Of a stretch of 64,000 bases of DNA, positions 29,406 through 41,140 are shown one piece after another. Numbering within the stretch: the stretch's first letter is position 1; each line of letters begins with the position of its first letter. This stretch comes from Hemibagrus wyckioides (Eukaryota > Chordata > Actinopteri > Siluriformes > Bagridae): the NCBI RefSeq assembly GCF_019097595.1, contig NC_080734.1:14121392-14185391 (forward strand). Reading direction: 5' to 3'. The translations under genes were made by a program, and so were the position numbers. The notes beneath the pieces were generated by a model. The model saw only the letters and a list, made by a program, of their open reading frames with translations. It was not told the origin of the DNA and did not search any database.

Positions 29406-30016
29406 AATTATACATGAATATTCTTCTTCTTTCGGCTTTTCCTTTCAGGGGTGTCCACAGCGAATCATCTCTCTCCACCTATCCCTATCTTCTGCATCTT
29501 CAACACTTGCACCCACTAGCTTCATATCCTCATTTATTACATCCATATACCTCCTCTTTGGCCTTCCTCTTTGCCTCCTGCCTGACAGCTCCATGTCCAA
29601 CATTCTCCTACCAATATACTCCCTCTCCCTCCTCTGAACATGTCCAAACCATCTTAATCTGGCCTCTCCCTAACTTTGTCCCCCAAACGTCCAACATGAG
29701 CTGTCCCTCTGATGTACTCGTTCCTAATCCTGTCCAACCTTGTCACTCCCAAAGAGAACCTCAACATCTTCAGCTCTGCTACCTCCAGCTCTGACTCCTG
29801 TCTCTTCCTCACTGACACAGTCTCTAAAACATACAGCATGGCCGGTCTCACCACTGTCTTGTACACCTTCCTCTTGATTTTTGCTGATATTTTTCTATCA
29901 CACAGAACTCCGAACACCTTTCTCCACCCATTCCAACCTGCCTGCACTCGCTTCTTTACCTCTTTTCCATTACTCTGGACTGTTGACCCCAAGTACTTAA
30001 ATTATACATGAATATT
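29406..30016 (-). mobile_element. 5'-truncated non-LTR retrotransposon (RTE-like) with target-site duplication
   Basis: On the minus strand the body (29423-29999) encodes the C-terminal end of a LINE reverse transcriptase: KRKVYKTVVRPAMLY, ELEVAELKMLRF, then GRRQRGRPKRRYMDVI and a final WRE-IRCGHP before a stop. The 3' end is a short tail with GAAGAA repeats. The flanks carry the same 17 bases, aattatacatgaatatt, at 29406-29422 and 30000-30016, a target-site duplication from one insertion. Only about the last 570 bp of the element is present. The clade is judged RTE-like from the WFGH/GRPKRR-type C-terminus; other RT clades cannot be excluded. Confidence 0.88.
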
Positions 30017-30060
30017 ATTACATATTATTAATACTTTATTATTTACTATTCAGTACAAGA

Positions 30061-30430
30061 CACTATATGACCTGTTTGTGGACAACTGACCATTACTCCC
30101 ATGTGTGTTTTTGTGCTCTTATTTCAGGTTCAGTCCTTCCTTTTGCTACTAATGTTCTCTATGGAACGTGGTTGAGAGGATTTGGTGTTCATTCAGCTAT
30201 AAGAGCATTAGTGAGGTCAGGCACTGATGCTGGACGAGGAGATCTGGCGTGCAGTCAGTGTTCCAGTTCATACCAAAGGTGTTCAGGTCAGGGATCTGTG
30301 CAGGACAGTCTTAATGCTACAGCATACAAAGGCATTTTAGACCATTCTGTGCTTAGAATTTTGTGTGCAGCCTTTTAGGGGAAGAACAACATATGGGTGT
30401 GTTTGGTGTCCACATACTGTTGGTCGTGTC
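30061..30430. mobile_element. Tc1-derived MITE-like element upstream of sgpp1
   Basis: The left end 'cactatatgacctgtttgtg' and right end 'ggtgtccacatactgttggt' are degenerate inverted repeats. They match the right ends of the elements near 32283 and 55758 (ggtgtccacatac-tttggccat). The interior has diverged transposase-derived fragments such as 'aatgctacagcatacaaagg'. No coding capacity remains. It ends just before the CpG-rich sgpp1 promoter zone. Confidence 0.65.
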
Positions 30431-30439
30431 GTGCAGAAG

Positions 30440-30823
30440 TCTGTGTGTGCGGGGACCCGCACGTACGTCATCACCAGTGCGCGTGCCCGTGGCGTAGAGC
30501 GCAAAGCGCCAGCCGGGGTTTACGGTTTTCGTTTCATTTCTAAGCGAGCTTGCTCGTTCAACTTGTGTTGTTAAATAAGATTAGCCATTAGACGGGACAT
30601 ATTTCCGTCAGGTACACAGATCGCAGAGTCACGAATGAACCGCGGCGCCATGAAGAGAAAGTTGCCGTTAGCGAGCTAGCTGTGTTGCTAGCTGTGTTGT
30701 TAGCTGTATGTTCCTGGATTTCAGGGAAGCACCACCCTCGCCTGATCATCATCACCATCATCATCATCATCAGCGCGCGAGGATTGGGTTCCGCTCACTG
30801 AGGAGGACCGTTTCGGTTTTATA
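30440..30823 (+). promoter_or_regulatory. Probable sgpp1 promoter and 5' UTR
   Basis: CpG-rich stretch (for example 'gtgcgcgtgcccgtggcgta') immediately before the sgpp1 start codon, in contrast to the AT-rich flanks. It includes a short ATC trinucleotide run near 30745-30770. The transcription start is not determinable. Confidence 0.55.
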
Positions 30824-33800
30824 ATGGCGACTGTTATGTTCACGCGATTTGTCTGCCTTTTTAGATACTTGCAGGACCCTCGTCATGTCGCCAGGTTTCA
30901 GCAGCTTTGCGGAGTCAGGGGGACGTTTTCCCGCAGATCAGCCGCCACGGAGAAGGAGAGCGACCGGGACGTGTCTCCTAACGGTGCATGTGTGAAGCGG
31001 TGTGATCGGGACACTGAGAGCAAGAAGTGTGTGAAACAACACGATCCGGTTAACAGCGAGAACAAGGATGTTCCTTTGGCCAGCCCTGGTACTGAAACCT
31101 TAAATCCAAGAGGAAGAGTCAAGCCTCTCCGTAAGAACTCTCTGACCGATGATGTTGGTCAGGAGTTCATTATCGAGAACAAGTTCCTCTTCTACCTGTT
31201 CACCATGGGCACTGAACTGGGCAATGAGATGTTCTTCATCGTGTTCTTCCCATTCCTGATGTGGAACGTGGACGCGTTTGTGAGCCGGCAGGTCATCGTT
31301 GTATGGGTCTGGGTGCTGTTCTTCGGACAGACCACCAAAGACCTGGTGGGGTGGACACGACCTGCATCGCCACCCGTGGTCAAAGTGGAGGTCTTCTACA
31401 ACGTCGAGTACAGCATGCCATCTGTGCATGCCATGACTGGAACCTCTGTCCCTTTCTGTCTCTTCATGCTCACTTACAACCGCTGGGAGGTAATGCTCGA
31501 GTTCCTTGGTATCCTGCATGAGTCAGGGACTGAGGGCCATCATTCAAAATAATGCCAGCAGTTTAGATCTTGTATGTGTTTCACCATCATTCATTCTGAA
31601 ATCTCATGAAGAGGCTATGCTGGTTTAGTTGAAATAACAAAACTGATATAATAATTATGTGCTGGATTTACATTTCTGGCATTTATCCAGAGTGACTTAT
31701 AATTTATCTCATTTTTACATCTGAGCAATTGAGAGTTAAGGGCTTTGCTCAGGGGCCCAGCAGTGGCAGCTTGGGGGACCTGGGAATTGAACTAACAACC
31801 TTCAGATCAGTAGCCCAACACCTTAACCACACTCCACTATAACTTGTAGCTGTGTACTTCATTACAATTTACAGGTAGGTTAACAAAAACATTTTCCTGT
31901 TCAGTATTGAAAAGTTTTCAGGAGGTTGTTCTTTCTGAATTATAAAAACTGCCTGAGAGATTGCCTGTAAGTTTTGCAGACACCTGACCGTCACACCCAT
32001 ATGCGCTTGCAGGCTCTGTGAAGGATGCTCAAGTTCTTCTGCTCCTACCTCAGCAGACCATGTCTTCATGGACCCTGCTGTGTTGCTCAGGGGCATTGTC
32101 ATGCTGGAACAGGTTTGAGCCTCGTAGATCTAGTGAAGGAAAGCTGTAATGCTACAACATACAAAGACACTTCATTAAACTTCCAAGACAAGTGCGATTC
32201 CAAGTTTGTGGAAACAGTTTGGGGGAAGAACCACAATTACACATGGGTGTAATGCCCAGGTGTCCATATACATTTAGTCATGTAATGTAGGTCTAAAGGT
32301 AGGCTCACATTTGATGCACACTGTATAAATGTTCTCATGTCTAATCTGTTTGACAAAAGGGTCATGTGGTAGCTTAGTGGTTAAGTTGTTGGACTACTGA
32401 CTGGAAAGTTGTGAGTTGTGAAATCCCAGGTCCACCAAGCTGGGCCCTGAGTAAGGCCCTTAACCGTCAATTGCTCAGTTGTATAAAATTAGATAAAAAT
32501 GCCATGAATGTAGAACGTCATCATTTAAAAGGTGCCAATGGAACGAGCCAATAGAGTATAATTCAGTGTTGCAGTCAGTGCCTGTGAATAGATTTTGATT
32601 GTTTGAGTGATTAAATACCTCCTCTAGCTGTAAACCTCTACTTTTGGGGAATGCACAGAAAGGATGTTTTATCACAGAGTGTATTTTTACACATCTGTAT
32701 CTTTCACACATTTTTATTTTATACATGTTTTCCAGCAGTCCAGTAGGAATAGCATTGGAGATCTTGTAGGAAGAAGATGTGCTCAGTTTGAAAACACACA
32801 CACACACACACACTCACACACACACTCACACACTTTGTTGAATTATGTTATTTTAAGTAGTACTTTAAGATTATCAAATGTTATTCATTCAGTCATGCAT
32901 TTTGATGTCCCGCTGTGTGCGAATCTCATATTACAAATGCTTTGTCACCAGGATCCTCTTGCACGTTCCTTGTCCTGGAAATGCACTGCCTGGGAGCTGT
33001 AAACGCTTACAGGTTTAGCATGACAAGAGAAAACCTCACATCACTCTAGATATCACTTTCAGTAATGGAGTTCTACATAACAGGCAAACGTTTTCATGAA
33101 TAAGATACGTCTTGAAGGTTTAGACTAGCAGTGATTGTATCTCAGGTTCTCTTTTTGACTAATGGAAAAGAAGTCTCATTCTAGGTTGGAGATCCTTTAC
33201 AATATCTATGACTTCTGTGCAGGTTTTGTGTGATGCAAAACAAAATCAACAGTGCAGCATATGAAAAATGTGTTTAAAGCAGTTTCAGTTGAGTTCTATT
33301 TAAGGCTGTGTCAAGGCAATGGTTAGTAATTCAGCATTATGCACTTATTAGGCAGTGATTGATTTTGCTCATTAATAGGCTTCCATTACATGTTAGACCC
33401 ACTGCTTGACTTATGTAGTAAAAACGTTTCATAGCCACATTGATTTCAGCATTTGTCATTTAGACAGGATGAGTATAGAGCTGCTGCGTGATAACAGTGA
33501 ATGGCCTCTGATCTCTTGGGTAATGTACAGGCAGTGAGATTTACCGAGGTCATACACATGGTGGTGTGAACTCTAAAGTTCATTGAGTCAAGGGTAAGTT
33601 GCTGCAAAGAACCACTTAATGCTTTTTCTGCTCATTGGTTAAATACCGAAGGTTCCAGTTAGATGTTAGATGTTTGTACCAACTGGTACGAATGGTGCTA
33701 GTTTAGAATAAAAAAACAACAACTCTCTTACAACGCTTTGAAGGGAGAAAAGGTTTCTATCATGTGGCGTAATCCATTATCATTCTCACTGTCAGTTTTG

Positions 33801-36800
33801 TATTTAACAGGTGATGTAATGCGGAGAAATAAGAAATAATGGACATAAATGGCGAACACAGAGTAAAAGCTTTATTGGATCTCTGTTTAATACACTATAT
33901 TGCCAAAACTTTTGGGACATCTGCTTTTACATGCACATGAATGTAATAGAGTTGGCCCGCCCTTTGCAGCTATAACAGCTTCAACTCTTCTGGAAAGGCT
34001 TTCCACAAGGTTTAGGAGTGTGTTTATGGGAATTTTTGACCATTCCTCTAGAAGCATGTTTGTAAGGTCAGCCACTGATGTTCAGTGGTTCACTGATGCT
34101 CTAATTCATCCCAAAGGTGTTGAGGTCAGGACTCTATGCAGGCCAGTCAAGTTCCTCCACACCAAACTCGCTCATCCATGTCTTTATGGACCTTTATGGA
34201 CCTTACTCATGTTGGAACAGGAAGGGACCATCCCCAAACTTTTCCCCCAAAGTTGGGAGCATGAAATTGTCCAAAATGTCTTGGTATGCTGAAGTTATTT
34301 AGAGTTCCTTTCACTGGAACTAAGGGGCCGAGTCCTGAAACACAACACCTGAATTCAATGATTTGGAGTGGTGTCCCAAAACTTTTGGCAATATAGTGTA
34401 TTTCATTCGTTATTCCTTCTGTAACATTGTTGTCTCAGACCATTCAAATTATGTGAAAGTTTGCACTAACAGTAGAGAGGTCAGAACAAGCTCAAAGTTC
34501 CATCCTGACTTTATTTTATGTTTTTGCTGTTCTGGTTTTTTTTTTTTTTTTTTGACTTTGAGGTGACTTCAGTCATTTGCAAATTTGCAAAGAAGATAAG
34601 CATCGCAATACCCCGAGAACAATGGAGCTGGAACAATGGTTTGACCCTCTTCTCTTTGTGTCTCTTTGACTCAGCTGTGTTTGCAGAACCCACTTAAACA
34701 CGAAGACATTTCTTGTACAAAGATTTACAGGACTCAGCAGATAGAGCAAAACGTTTGTTTTTCTCAAACCTCTGTGCAAATCATTCTCGGCATTTGCACA
34801 GCAGTTTGGCATACATTTGCAGAATGCAAAGCCGTATCCCTGAGGAGTGTAAACCAGCACTGCTGAGCAAATGTCTACCACAGGAGGACATTATCAAAAC
34901 CTGTGTACATGGTGACCCAGTCTGTCGTAGATTTTCATTTTGAAATGTTGGTCAGTGGTTAGTATTTATTTTGAAATCTTCTTACTTTGTTTTTGAATGA
35001 CCCTTGTCTCCCAGTAGCAGTAGATTTAGAAAGTGTAGATTGCACTGATCTGATATCCACTGGCTGCACTGGGACAATATCAGCAGAATCTCAGAGGAGC
35101 TGAGGAAGCTTGAAATGCTTATTTTTCTAAAGAGGAATTTACGTCTCATGATACAGTGAGCACAAGAGCAGAGAATAAGCCAATTTACACTCATCACGTG
35201 CAAAGTTGAAGGTGTGGGAGCTAAGTTAGTTAAATAAAATCTCAACTAGGTCATTTTAATGTTTGCTTAGTTTTACACAGATGTAATGCTAATGGAATAT
35301 TCATTATAAAGATTGGGAAATACAACATTAATTAATGCACTTTTCTGAGATTGTACAGGATCCTTTTTTAAAAAAATAGGACTCTGAAGTAGTTGATTTG
35401 ATATTTTTAGTGAACTATTAAAAGTGTAAAATGTATTATTTAGTACATTTTTGTCTCTGATTTAATTTAGTCATGTCTTTTTTATTTGGCTGCTCATGCT
35501 GTGTCACAGGGCAGCGTAACGTACTTAAAGGGAAGTGTTATCTACCCTCTTCCACATGCATGATTTTACAGACACACATGATAGGCTAGTGTTGCTGTGA
35601 TTGACAAGGGAAAGAGTATGAAATGCCTGAATAGACTGCCCATAGCTGTCCTCTGGTCAGTCCTCAGGTCAGTCAAGCCGGGACAGAGACTCTTCAGAGA
35701 CATTTGTGTTCATTTCCAAGTTATTTCTGGTTTTACTCATTTTTTGTTTAATTACCATATTATAATATTAATCATTGCCTAATTTTCCTATTTTTTTGCC
35801 TTCACTGTTAGTACTGAGGGCACTTCATAACCAAAGCAGTTTAACCGACATTCCAGTGTCTGTAGTTGCAAAAGAAAATTTGTGTGTTACTTAAAAAAGC
35901 GAAATGGGAAAATCAATACAAATACAAACCTGCTCTTCCTGGCTCATGTTGTGTTTGTGTGTTCAGAGTCAGTCTGTACGGTGGAAATAGTTACTTAAAA
36001 TGTTTAATCGTTTAAAATGCATTTTCTCCTCTCCCTGTGTCTCAGTACCCTTTCCTGTTTGGACTGACCGTGGCCATATGCTGGAGTTTCCTGGTATGCA
36101 TAAGCAGAATCTACATGGGAATGCATTCTGTCCTGGTGAGTAAAAAAACTCCATGCAGTTTGAATGCACAGATCTAGTGAGTTGAGGATTTAGAAAACGT
36201 CCTCTTTCCTCCATTCAAGCGCATTTTGAACATTCATAAACGTGTGTGCCATTGTTTCTCTGTCTCTCTCTCTCTCATTTGCTTATCTGTTACATTCGGC
36301 AATAAAGCATATTTTGATTGCATGAACCATTTCAGCCAAGACAAAAGAAAATGAAGACTAGCCTCTTTTGTGAAAAGCTGGCCATGTAACGTGATTATAC
36401 ATTTAACCAAGAAGCAGCTGCAGTCAGAAGCTGACTCCTAACTGTTATCTCGTACACCTCCGCAGTCCCGACCCCACGGGATGGATATGGATGCTCACGA
36501 GCTAAAGCCGTAGATCAGTGAGTCATCATGGCTGACTCATCCTAGCATCTGCTCTACTGCGTTTATCACAGCACATCGGTTCTGTTTTTCTTTTTTCTTT
36601 TTTCTTTTTTATCAGTTTTCTTCCACTGATCCTCTTTGATTGGGCGCTTGCTATCCCAGAGGAGCCACTGACTATCAACACTTCGGCTGTCTGTGAAATC
36701 GGTGATTCAGACTGTCACGTAGTGGCTCTGTAATAATACACTTTCTGCAGCCTGCATGGTTTTTATCCTTTTAACAAAGTCACCAAGAACGTATCACAGA

Positions 36801-39800
36801 GCCTGATAGCTAAACGTTGAAACATCCTTTACCGTCATCTGACATTACACTGTGTTTAAATATGCGTCCAAAACGAAATATATCATTTTTCTTTCTTTTT
36901 TTTTTTGTCCATTGATTGTTTGTAGAAGTATAGGTTTACACAGTAAAACTCTTCACCTTCTGAGGTTTGAGTTATGCTCATGGAAATGACACCGGACACC
37001 AAAATTTGCTCTGAATACCAGCGTGTAATCATGTGACGAATTGCTTGCTTGGGGGTTCATCTTGTGTCAGATTACCCCCGACTCACTTTCACTCATCTGT
37101 AGTCGAAGTGACAAATCATCAATATATTTTTTGCTGAACATCTTAAAGGAAAAATCCAGCAACAAATTTGCTTGTGTTAATATTGATGATTTAAGCGATT
37201 GTGAAATTAAATGTATCCATGATCCAATAGTTAAAACAAATGAGTCAGCACAGAGTTTAATAAATAATAAATAATATAGTCAATAATTTGTTAAATAATT
37301 CTTTTGGGCCATTGAAGATTGAGCATAAATACTGATTTGCAACTCGTTCAGTGTGGATTTTATTCCCTAATTTATTATTTCCCTTATTTATTTATTTATT
37401 TTTTATTAAAAGCTAGTATTATTTGCTTTCAATATTTTGCACAACACTAGTTTTTCCTGACCTTCAAAACCTTCTCATTACAGCGAACTGTGTTAAAGGT
37501 GTTGTTTATAGTAATCTCACACACAGTGGAATATTTCTTAACGCAATAAATATCAGTGATAAGATACAATACATGTTTTGTTAGGCCCCACTGTCCATCA
37601 GGGCTGCATTTAACCTTGCATTTTGTGCTTTATGTGTGTGTTTGTGCTCCTCTTTTCAGTTATTCTACACATTTAATGATAGTATAGCTTCCTGCTCCTG
37701 GATTTGTCTGTGATAACAGCGTATACAAGGCTGAAAGTCTCTTTTCTCGTGTAGTCAGCAGTTTCTGGCTGATTACTCTCCTGCCTTCTCCATGTTTTTA
37801 CTATCATGATCATATCGCTTGAAGATAATTGCCACCAAGGTATGATAGCCTGATTTGTCACATGTTAAAAGTTATCCTGTAATCTGCTTCCAACCTTGAA
37901 CACACTTCAGGCCAGATCAGATAGCAGGGAAGAACAGGTGTGCCATTAATTTCCAACCTGACAGCATTGGAACAGTGCCAGACCTGCTGGAGCTCATGTC
38001 ACTGAAGAAAGAACGGAGGTAGACGATGAGCAGAAATTTGCTGTGAGGTGTACAGTAGAAAGTTGCAGAGGTGGCTTGTTCCCGTGAAATAGAGGAACTC
38101 CCCTGTCTTTAAAAGTTCGTTGGCATTGTTTTGTTTAAGGTGAACAAATGATTTAAAGGGGATTATATTGCATTTTCTTTTGTACAGCGCCATTAGCAGT
38201 TGTGTTGTAATACAGAATGGTGTGAAGGGTTCAGTCGAACAAACTCACCTCTCTACACTCACACAGTATCAGTTACAGTCCTGCCAGGTGATTACACAGA
38301 GTGACACCTACTCTGTATAGGAGTTGAATTATAATCCTTCAGCCCCGTTTCAGTGACGTTTCCGTTATACGTCATCAGCAGCCTTGTTATTGTCACAAGT
38401 GATAAATGTGAATCAGGTGTATTTATCCAATCACTGATTTTCAGCCAAAAATGAGTTCGGTGGAGAAACTAAACGTTGATCGATTGCGTACACGTCGTCT
38501 AAAGTACAAATTACACAAAAGGACAGGTGAGAGAAGATTAAGATTAGTGTTGGTTGGTTTGAACAAAAGTGTTGAGGCTTTTCTATTTAGGGTTCAGAGA
38601 GAACATAATTGAACCCAGTAGAACATTACATGTTTGAAATTATTTGTGTGTAATAATACTAAAGGGCCAAGCCCAACCCCTGAAAAACACCTCAACTCAG
38701 TGATTTGGAGGGGTGTCCCAAAACTTTTGGCAATATAGTGTATTTATTTTACATTTATATTCAATATTACATTTAACAAAAACACTTGATGATGATGATT
38801 ATTATTATTATTTATCAATGAGACCTGAGGATATAACATATCGGTCACTCCTAATAGTCTGTCACCAGCAGCCACATCTGGAAAGCTGGTATGTGAAATG
38901 GTGAAAGGGCCAACTTGAAGAGGAAGTCCAGATTACCACTTAAGAGTGAAAACAGGAAGCTAGTACAACAGGCACATAATTACCTCTCAGGAAGTATCCA
39001 GACTGAGGTATAGTGCGTACTTGTTTTCAGCACAGACTGTAAAATATAAAATATAAAATATTTTATTTTATATTTTAAATATATTTAATATATAATATTA
39101 AATATTTAATATATATATTAAATATTTAATATATATATTAAATATATTTATTTTATATATATCATAAAATATTTGCGTGAATTATAAAAGATGAGGCCTG
39201 TTAAAATTTTGGTTGATTTACTACTGCCTGAGTTTTGTTTTTCTGATTGAGGAAAAAAAAAAAAAAACCTTGTTTGCACTGGTATAAGAACAGCTGCGTG
39301 AGGAACTTCTGATTTCACTTCCTTACTTCACTGTGTATCCTTTGAAAGCGTCGTTAAAGACGTCAGAACACAGAACACAAGACCGCAAAGGAACAGACCA
39401 GGACTTTGTGTTGAGGCTCTGACATGTTTAAAATCACTCCCTCATTCATTATTTGCAACGTAGTCAGTTATTCACAGAGCACTGAGGACCGCGGTGAAGG
39501 GGGAAAAATGGCCCGAATTCATACAACACTCTAAAAATGACATTGTTTTCCTGTTGTTTAACCAACAGGCTGAAATCACAACCACATTACTGAAGCCATT
39601 GTGTGCATTTAATGCACCATTAACAAGTACATGATGGCTTTAATAGTCATTAAAAATGATCTTTATATTTATAATTCCAGTGTCTGTCCTGACAAGTATA
39701 TTTTAAACTGAAAGAAATGCACATGTACTATCGAGGTAGTGTGCTAGTGTGGGTGTATAATAGACGTACGATGCATAATGGATTGTAATAACGTGTACCA

Positions 39801-40858
39801 TCCGGGGAATAGAATTTGTCCAGTGAGAATTTGGACAGCTAGAAGACTGCTGCATTATGTGCTAAATAAGGAATGTATTCAATATGGGTGTATCGATATG
39901 ATGACTTGAATTGATGCATCAGATTAACTCTTTTTTTTTTTCCCCCAGAGGCCAGAAAATTGATTTTGTGCCTGTTTTCTTGTGTCCGTGTTCAGTATTG
40001 AATGTGTTTGTCATGTCTCACTTCACAGTCCTGATTAATGTCTCAAATGAAAGTAGACACTCAGAGTAGAATTTGTAGTTTTCCCTAAGTATTTATCTTT
40101 TCTACCTAGCCTACTAGGGGCAATATATTCATAGATATATTCATAGTTGCTCTGTGTTATGGTATCTGCCATATGCCATAAATGTAAATCTGTTAAAAAA
40201 TCAGTATAAAATTTTGAATACTAGGTTCCAGTGTCATGTTGTTGCTTAGTGACTGCTTTTCCATGTAAAAAAAAATATGGAAATATATTTCCATTCATTT
40301 CAATAGGAGGTGATCACAGGCTTCCTGTACAGCTTGCTGATCCTGGCTTGCTTTCTCCCAGTGCTGGAAGACATTGACACGTTCTACTTATCGAGCAGCA
40401 TGGCTCCTGCAATCATTCTGCTGCTGCATGTGGGCCTGGCTGTGCTCGCCTTCGCTCTGGATACGTGGAGCACGTCCCGGGCTGACACCGCCCAGGCTCT
40501 GGCTACCGGGGCAGGGGGTGCACTGGCAAGCCACCTCAACCAGCAGCTGAGCCTGCAGCCTGACCCGCCTGCCTCCTCGCTACCCCTCAAGATGCCCTCT
40601 ATCACCGGTGCACTGATAGGAGACACTCTCCTGCGCTTGCTGATCGGCGTAGCAGCTCTGCTGGCTGTGCGTGCGATCATGAAGGCCATCGCTATCCCAC
40701 TAGCCTGCCAATTATTCAGCGTACCCTCTAACGATGTACGCAAGGCGCGGCAGAACCCTTGCGTGGAGCTTACATACCGTTTCCTGGTTTATGGAACAGT
40801 GGCCTTTTGCTGTGTCTTCCTCGTGCCACTTCTCTTCCTCGGTCTGAACCTGTCATGA
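30824..40858 (+). CDS. sgpp1: Sphingosine-1-phosphate phosphatase 1
   Basis: This is an ER multi-pass enzyme of the lipid phosphate phosphatase superfamily that dephosphorylates sphingosine-1-phosphate in sphingolipid recycling. Exons: 30824-31489, 36046-36135, 40307-40858 (435 aa; human 441). After a hydrophilic N-terminus of about 120 residues come several hydrophobic segments. The three family motifs are visible: C1 KDLVGWTRP (172-180, fits K-x6-RP), C2 PSVH (199-202), and C3 [12 protein letters not shown] (242-253), which spans the exon 2/3 junction. The C3 acid is Glu where human SGPP1 and SGPP2 have Asp. [12 protein letters not shown] and [20 protein letters not shown] match the human C-terminal half. 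The start is chosen because it opens the long frame at the end of the CpG-rich zone. Introns of 4.6 and 4.2 kb contain transposon remnants. Confidence 0.96.
31671..31840 (-). repeat. tRNA-derived SINE, reverse orientation, sgpp1 intron 1
   Basis: Read on the minus strand it runs 'gtggttaaggtgttgggcta' and 'ctactgatctgaaggttg', then 'gttcaattcccaggtccccc', 'aagctgccactgctgggccc', 'gagcaaagcccttaactctc' and 'gataaattataagtcactct'. This is the same module order as the + strand copy at 32360. The tRNA-like head has lost tRNA folding, so it is a SINE and not a tRNA gene. Confidence 0.75.
31965..32284. mobile_element. Tc1-derived non-autonomous element, sgpp1 intron 1
   Basis: Left part 'gacacctgaccgtcacaccc' and right end 'aggtgtccatatacatttag' are the inverted ends of the family also seen at 30061 and 55480. 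The interior has 'gctgtaatgctacaacatac' and 'ggaaacagtttgggggaaga', transposase-derived but not open. Both termini are degraded. Confidence 0.65.
32360..32512 (+). repeat. tRNA-derived SINE, sgpp1 intron 1
   Basis: A-box-like 'tggtagcttagtggttaag' and B-box-like 'gtgagttgtgaaatcccagg' are followed by 'ccaccaagctgggccctgag', 'aaggcccttaaccgtc' and 'aattgctcagttgtata'. Same family as the reverse copy about 500 bp upstream. Confidence 0.75.
32793..32834. repeat. (CA)n microsatellite
   Basis: Tandem CA units with a few TCA interruptions, inside sgpp1 intron 1. Confidence 0.9.
33891..34400 (-). mobile_element. Non-autonomous Tc1/mariner element with TIRs, sgpp1 intron 1
   Basis: A complete short element of 510 bp. 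The left end is 'tacactatattgccaaaact' and the right end 'acttttggcaatatagtgta', inverted over about 28 bp and bordered by TA. The minus strand holds the 3' half of a Tc1 transposase: the human-readable run ends in [20 protein letters not shown] and [20 protein letters not shown] (broken upstream). The N-terminal half is deleted. The same TIR ends the copy at 62040-63225, and the right end alone recurs at 38661-38742. Confidence 0.88.
38661..38742. mobile_element. Solo right end of the Tc1/mariner family
   Basis: The stretch 'gggccaagcccaacccctga' followed by 'ggggtgtcccaaaacttttg' and 'gcaatatagtgta' matches the right terminus of the 33891-34400 and 43664-44045 elements. No left end is present. 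Confidence 0.8.
39037..39172. repeat. AT-only low-complexity tract with tandem and inverted parts
   Basis: Alternating AAATATTT/TATATATTA units form short tandem copies (a 'taaatatttaatatatata' unit occurs at least twice) and self-complementary stretches. Confidence 0.8.
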
Positions 40859-41134
40859 ACAAACTATCAGGCTTTTGCCTTATCTAGTAATGTGGTATTT
40901 GTTTTTGTTTTTGTTTTTTTGGGAACCGAATTACAGTTTTCTGCAAAAAAAAACTTTTTTGGGAGCTATCTGAAATGGCATTAGATGGCAAAGTAACCAC
41001 TAAACTCAACTCACTATCCAGTAAATATGTTTTTTTAATTATTTTTCATCGTTCTCTCTGATTTTATTGTCAATTATTAATATTTTATTTCGATTTTTAA
41101 CGTGTCTGTCGTTAATCTTTTCAAATCTTTCTTT

Positions 41135-41140
41135 AATAAA
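41135..41140 (+). promoter_or_regulatory. sgpp1 poly(A) signal
   Basis: AATAAA about 280 bases after the sgpp1 stop, in a T-rich 3' UTR; the first canonical signal downstream. Confidence 0.6.

Larger units (their letters stand above)
36136..40306 (+). other. sgpp1 intron 2
   Basis: About 4.2 kb of mostly unique-looking AT-rich sequence. It carries one Tc1 right-end fragment (38661-38742) and an AT-rich simple repeat (39037-39172). No other exon or RNA gene recognised. Confidence 0.65.

Noticed and set aside
29414..29794. Open frame on the + strand over the LINE fragment (Pro/Leu/His-rich)
   Set aside because: It is the shadow of the minus-strand reverse transcriptase coding sequence.
30898..31519. 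Open frames antisense to sgpp1 exon 1
   Set aside because: They mirror a strongly conserved coding exon in the wrong frame and show no independent resemblance or splice signals.
32360..32512. tRNA gene suggested by A-box and B-box-like sequences
   Set aside because: The head does not pair as a cloverleaf, and the same head-plus-body recurs elsewhere in the window. It is a SINE.
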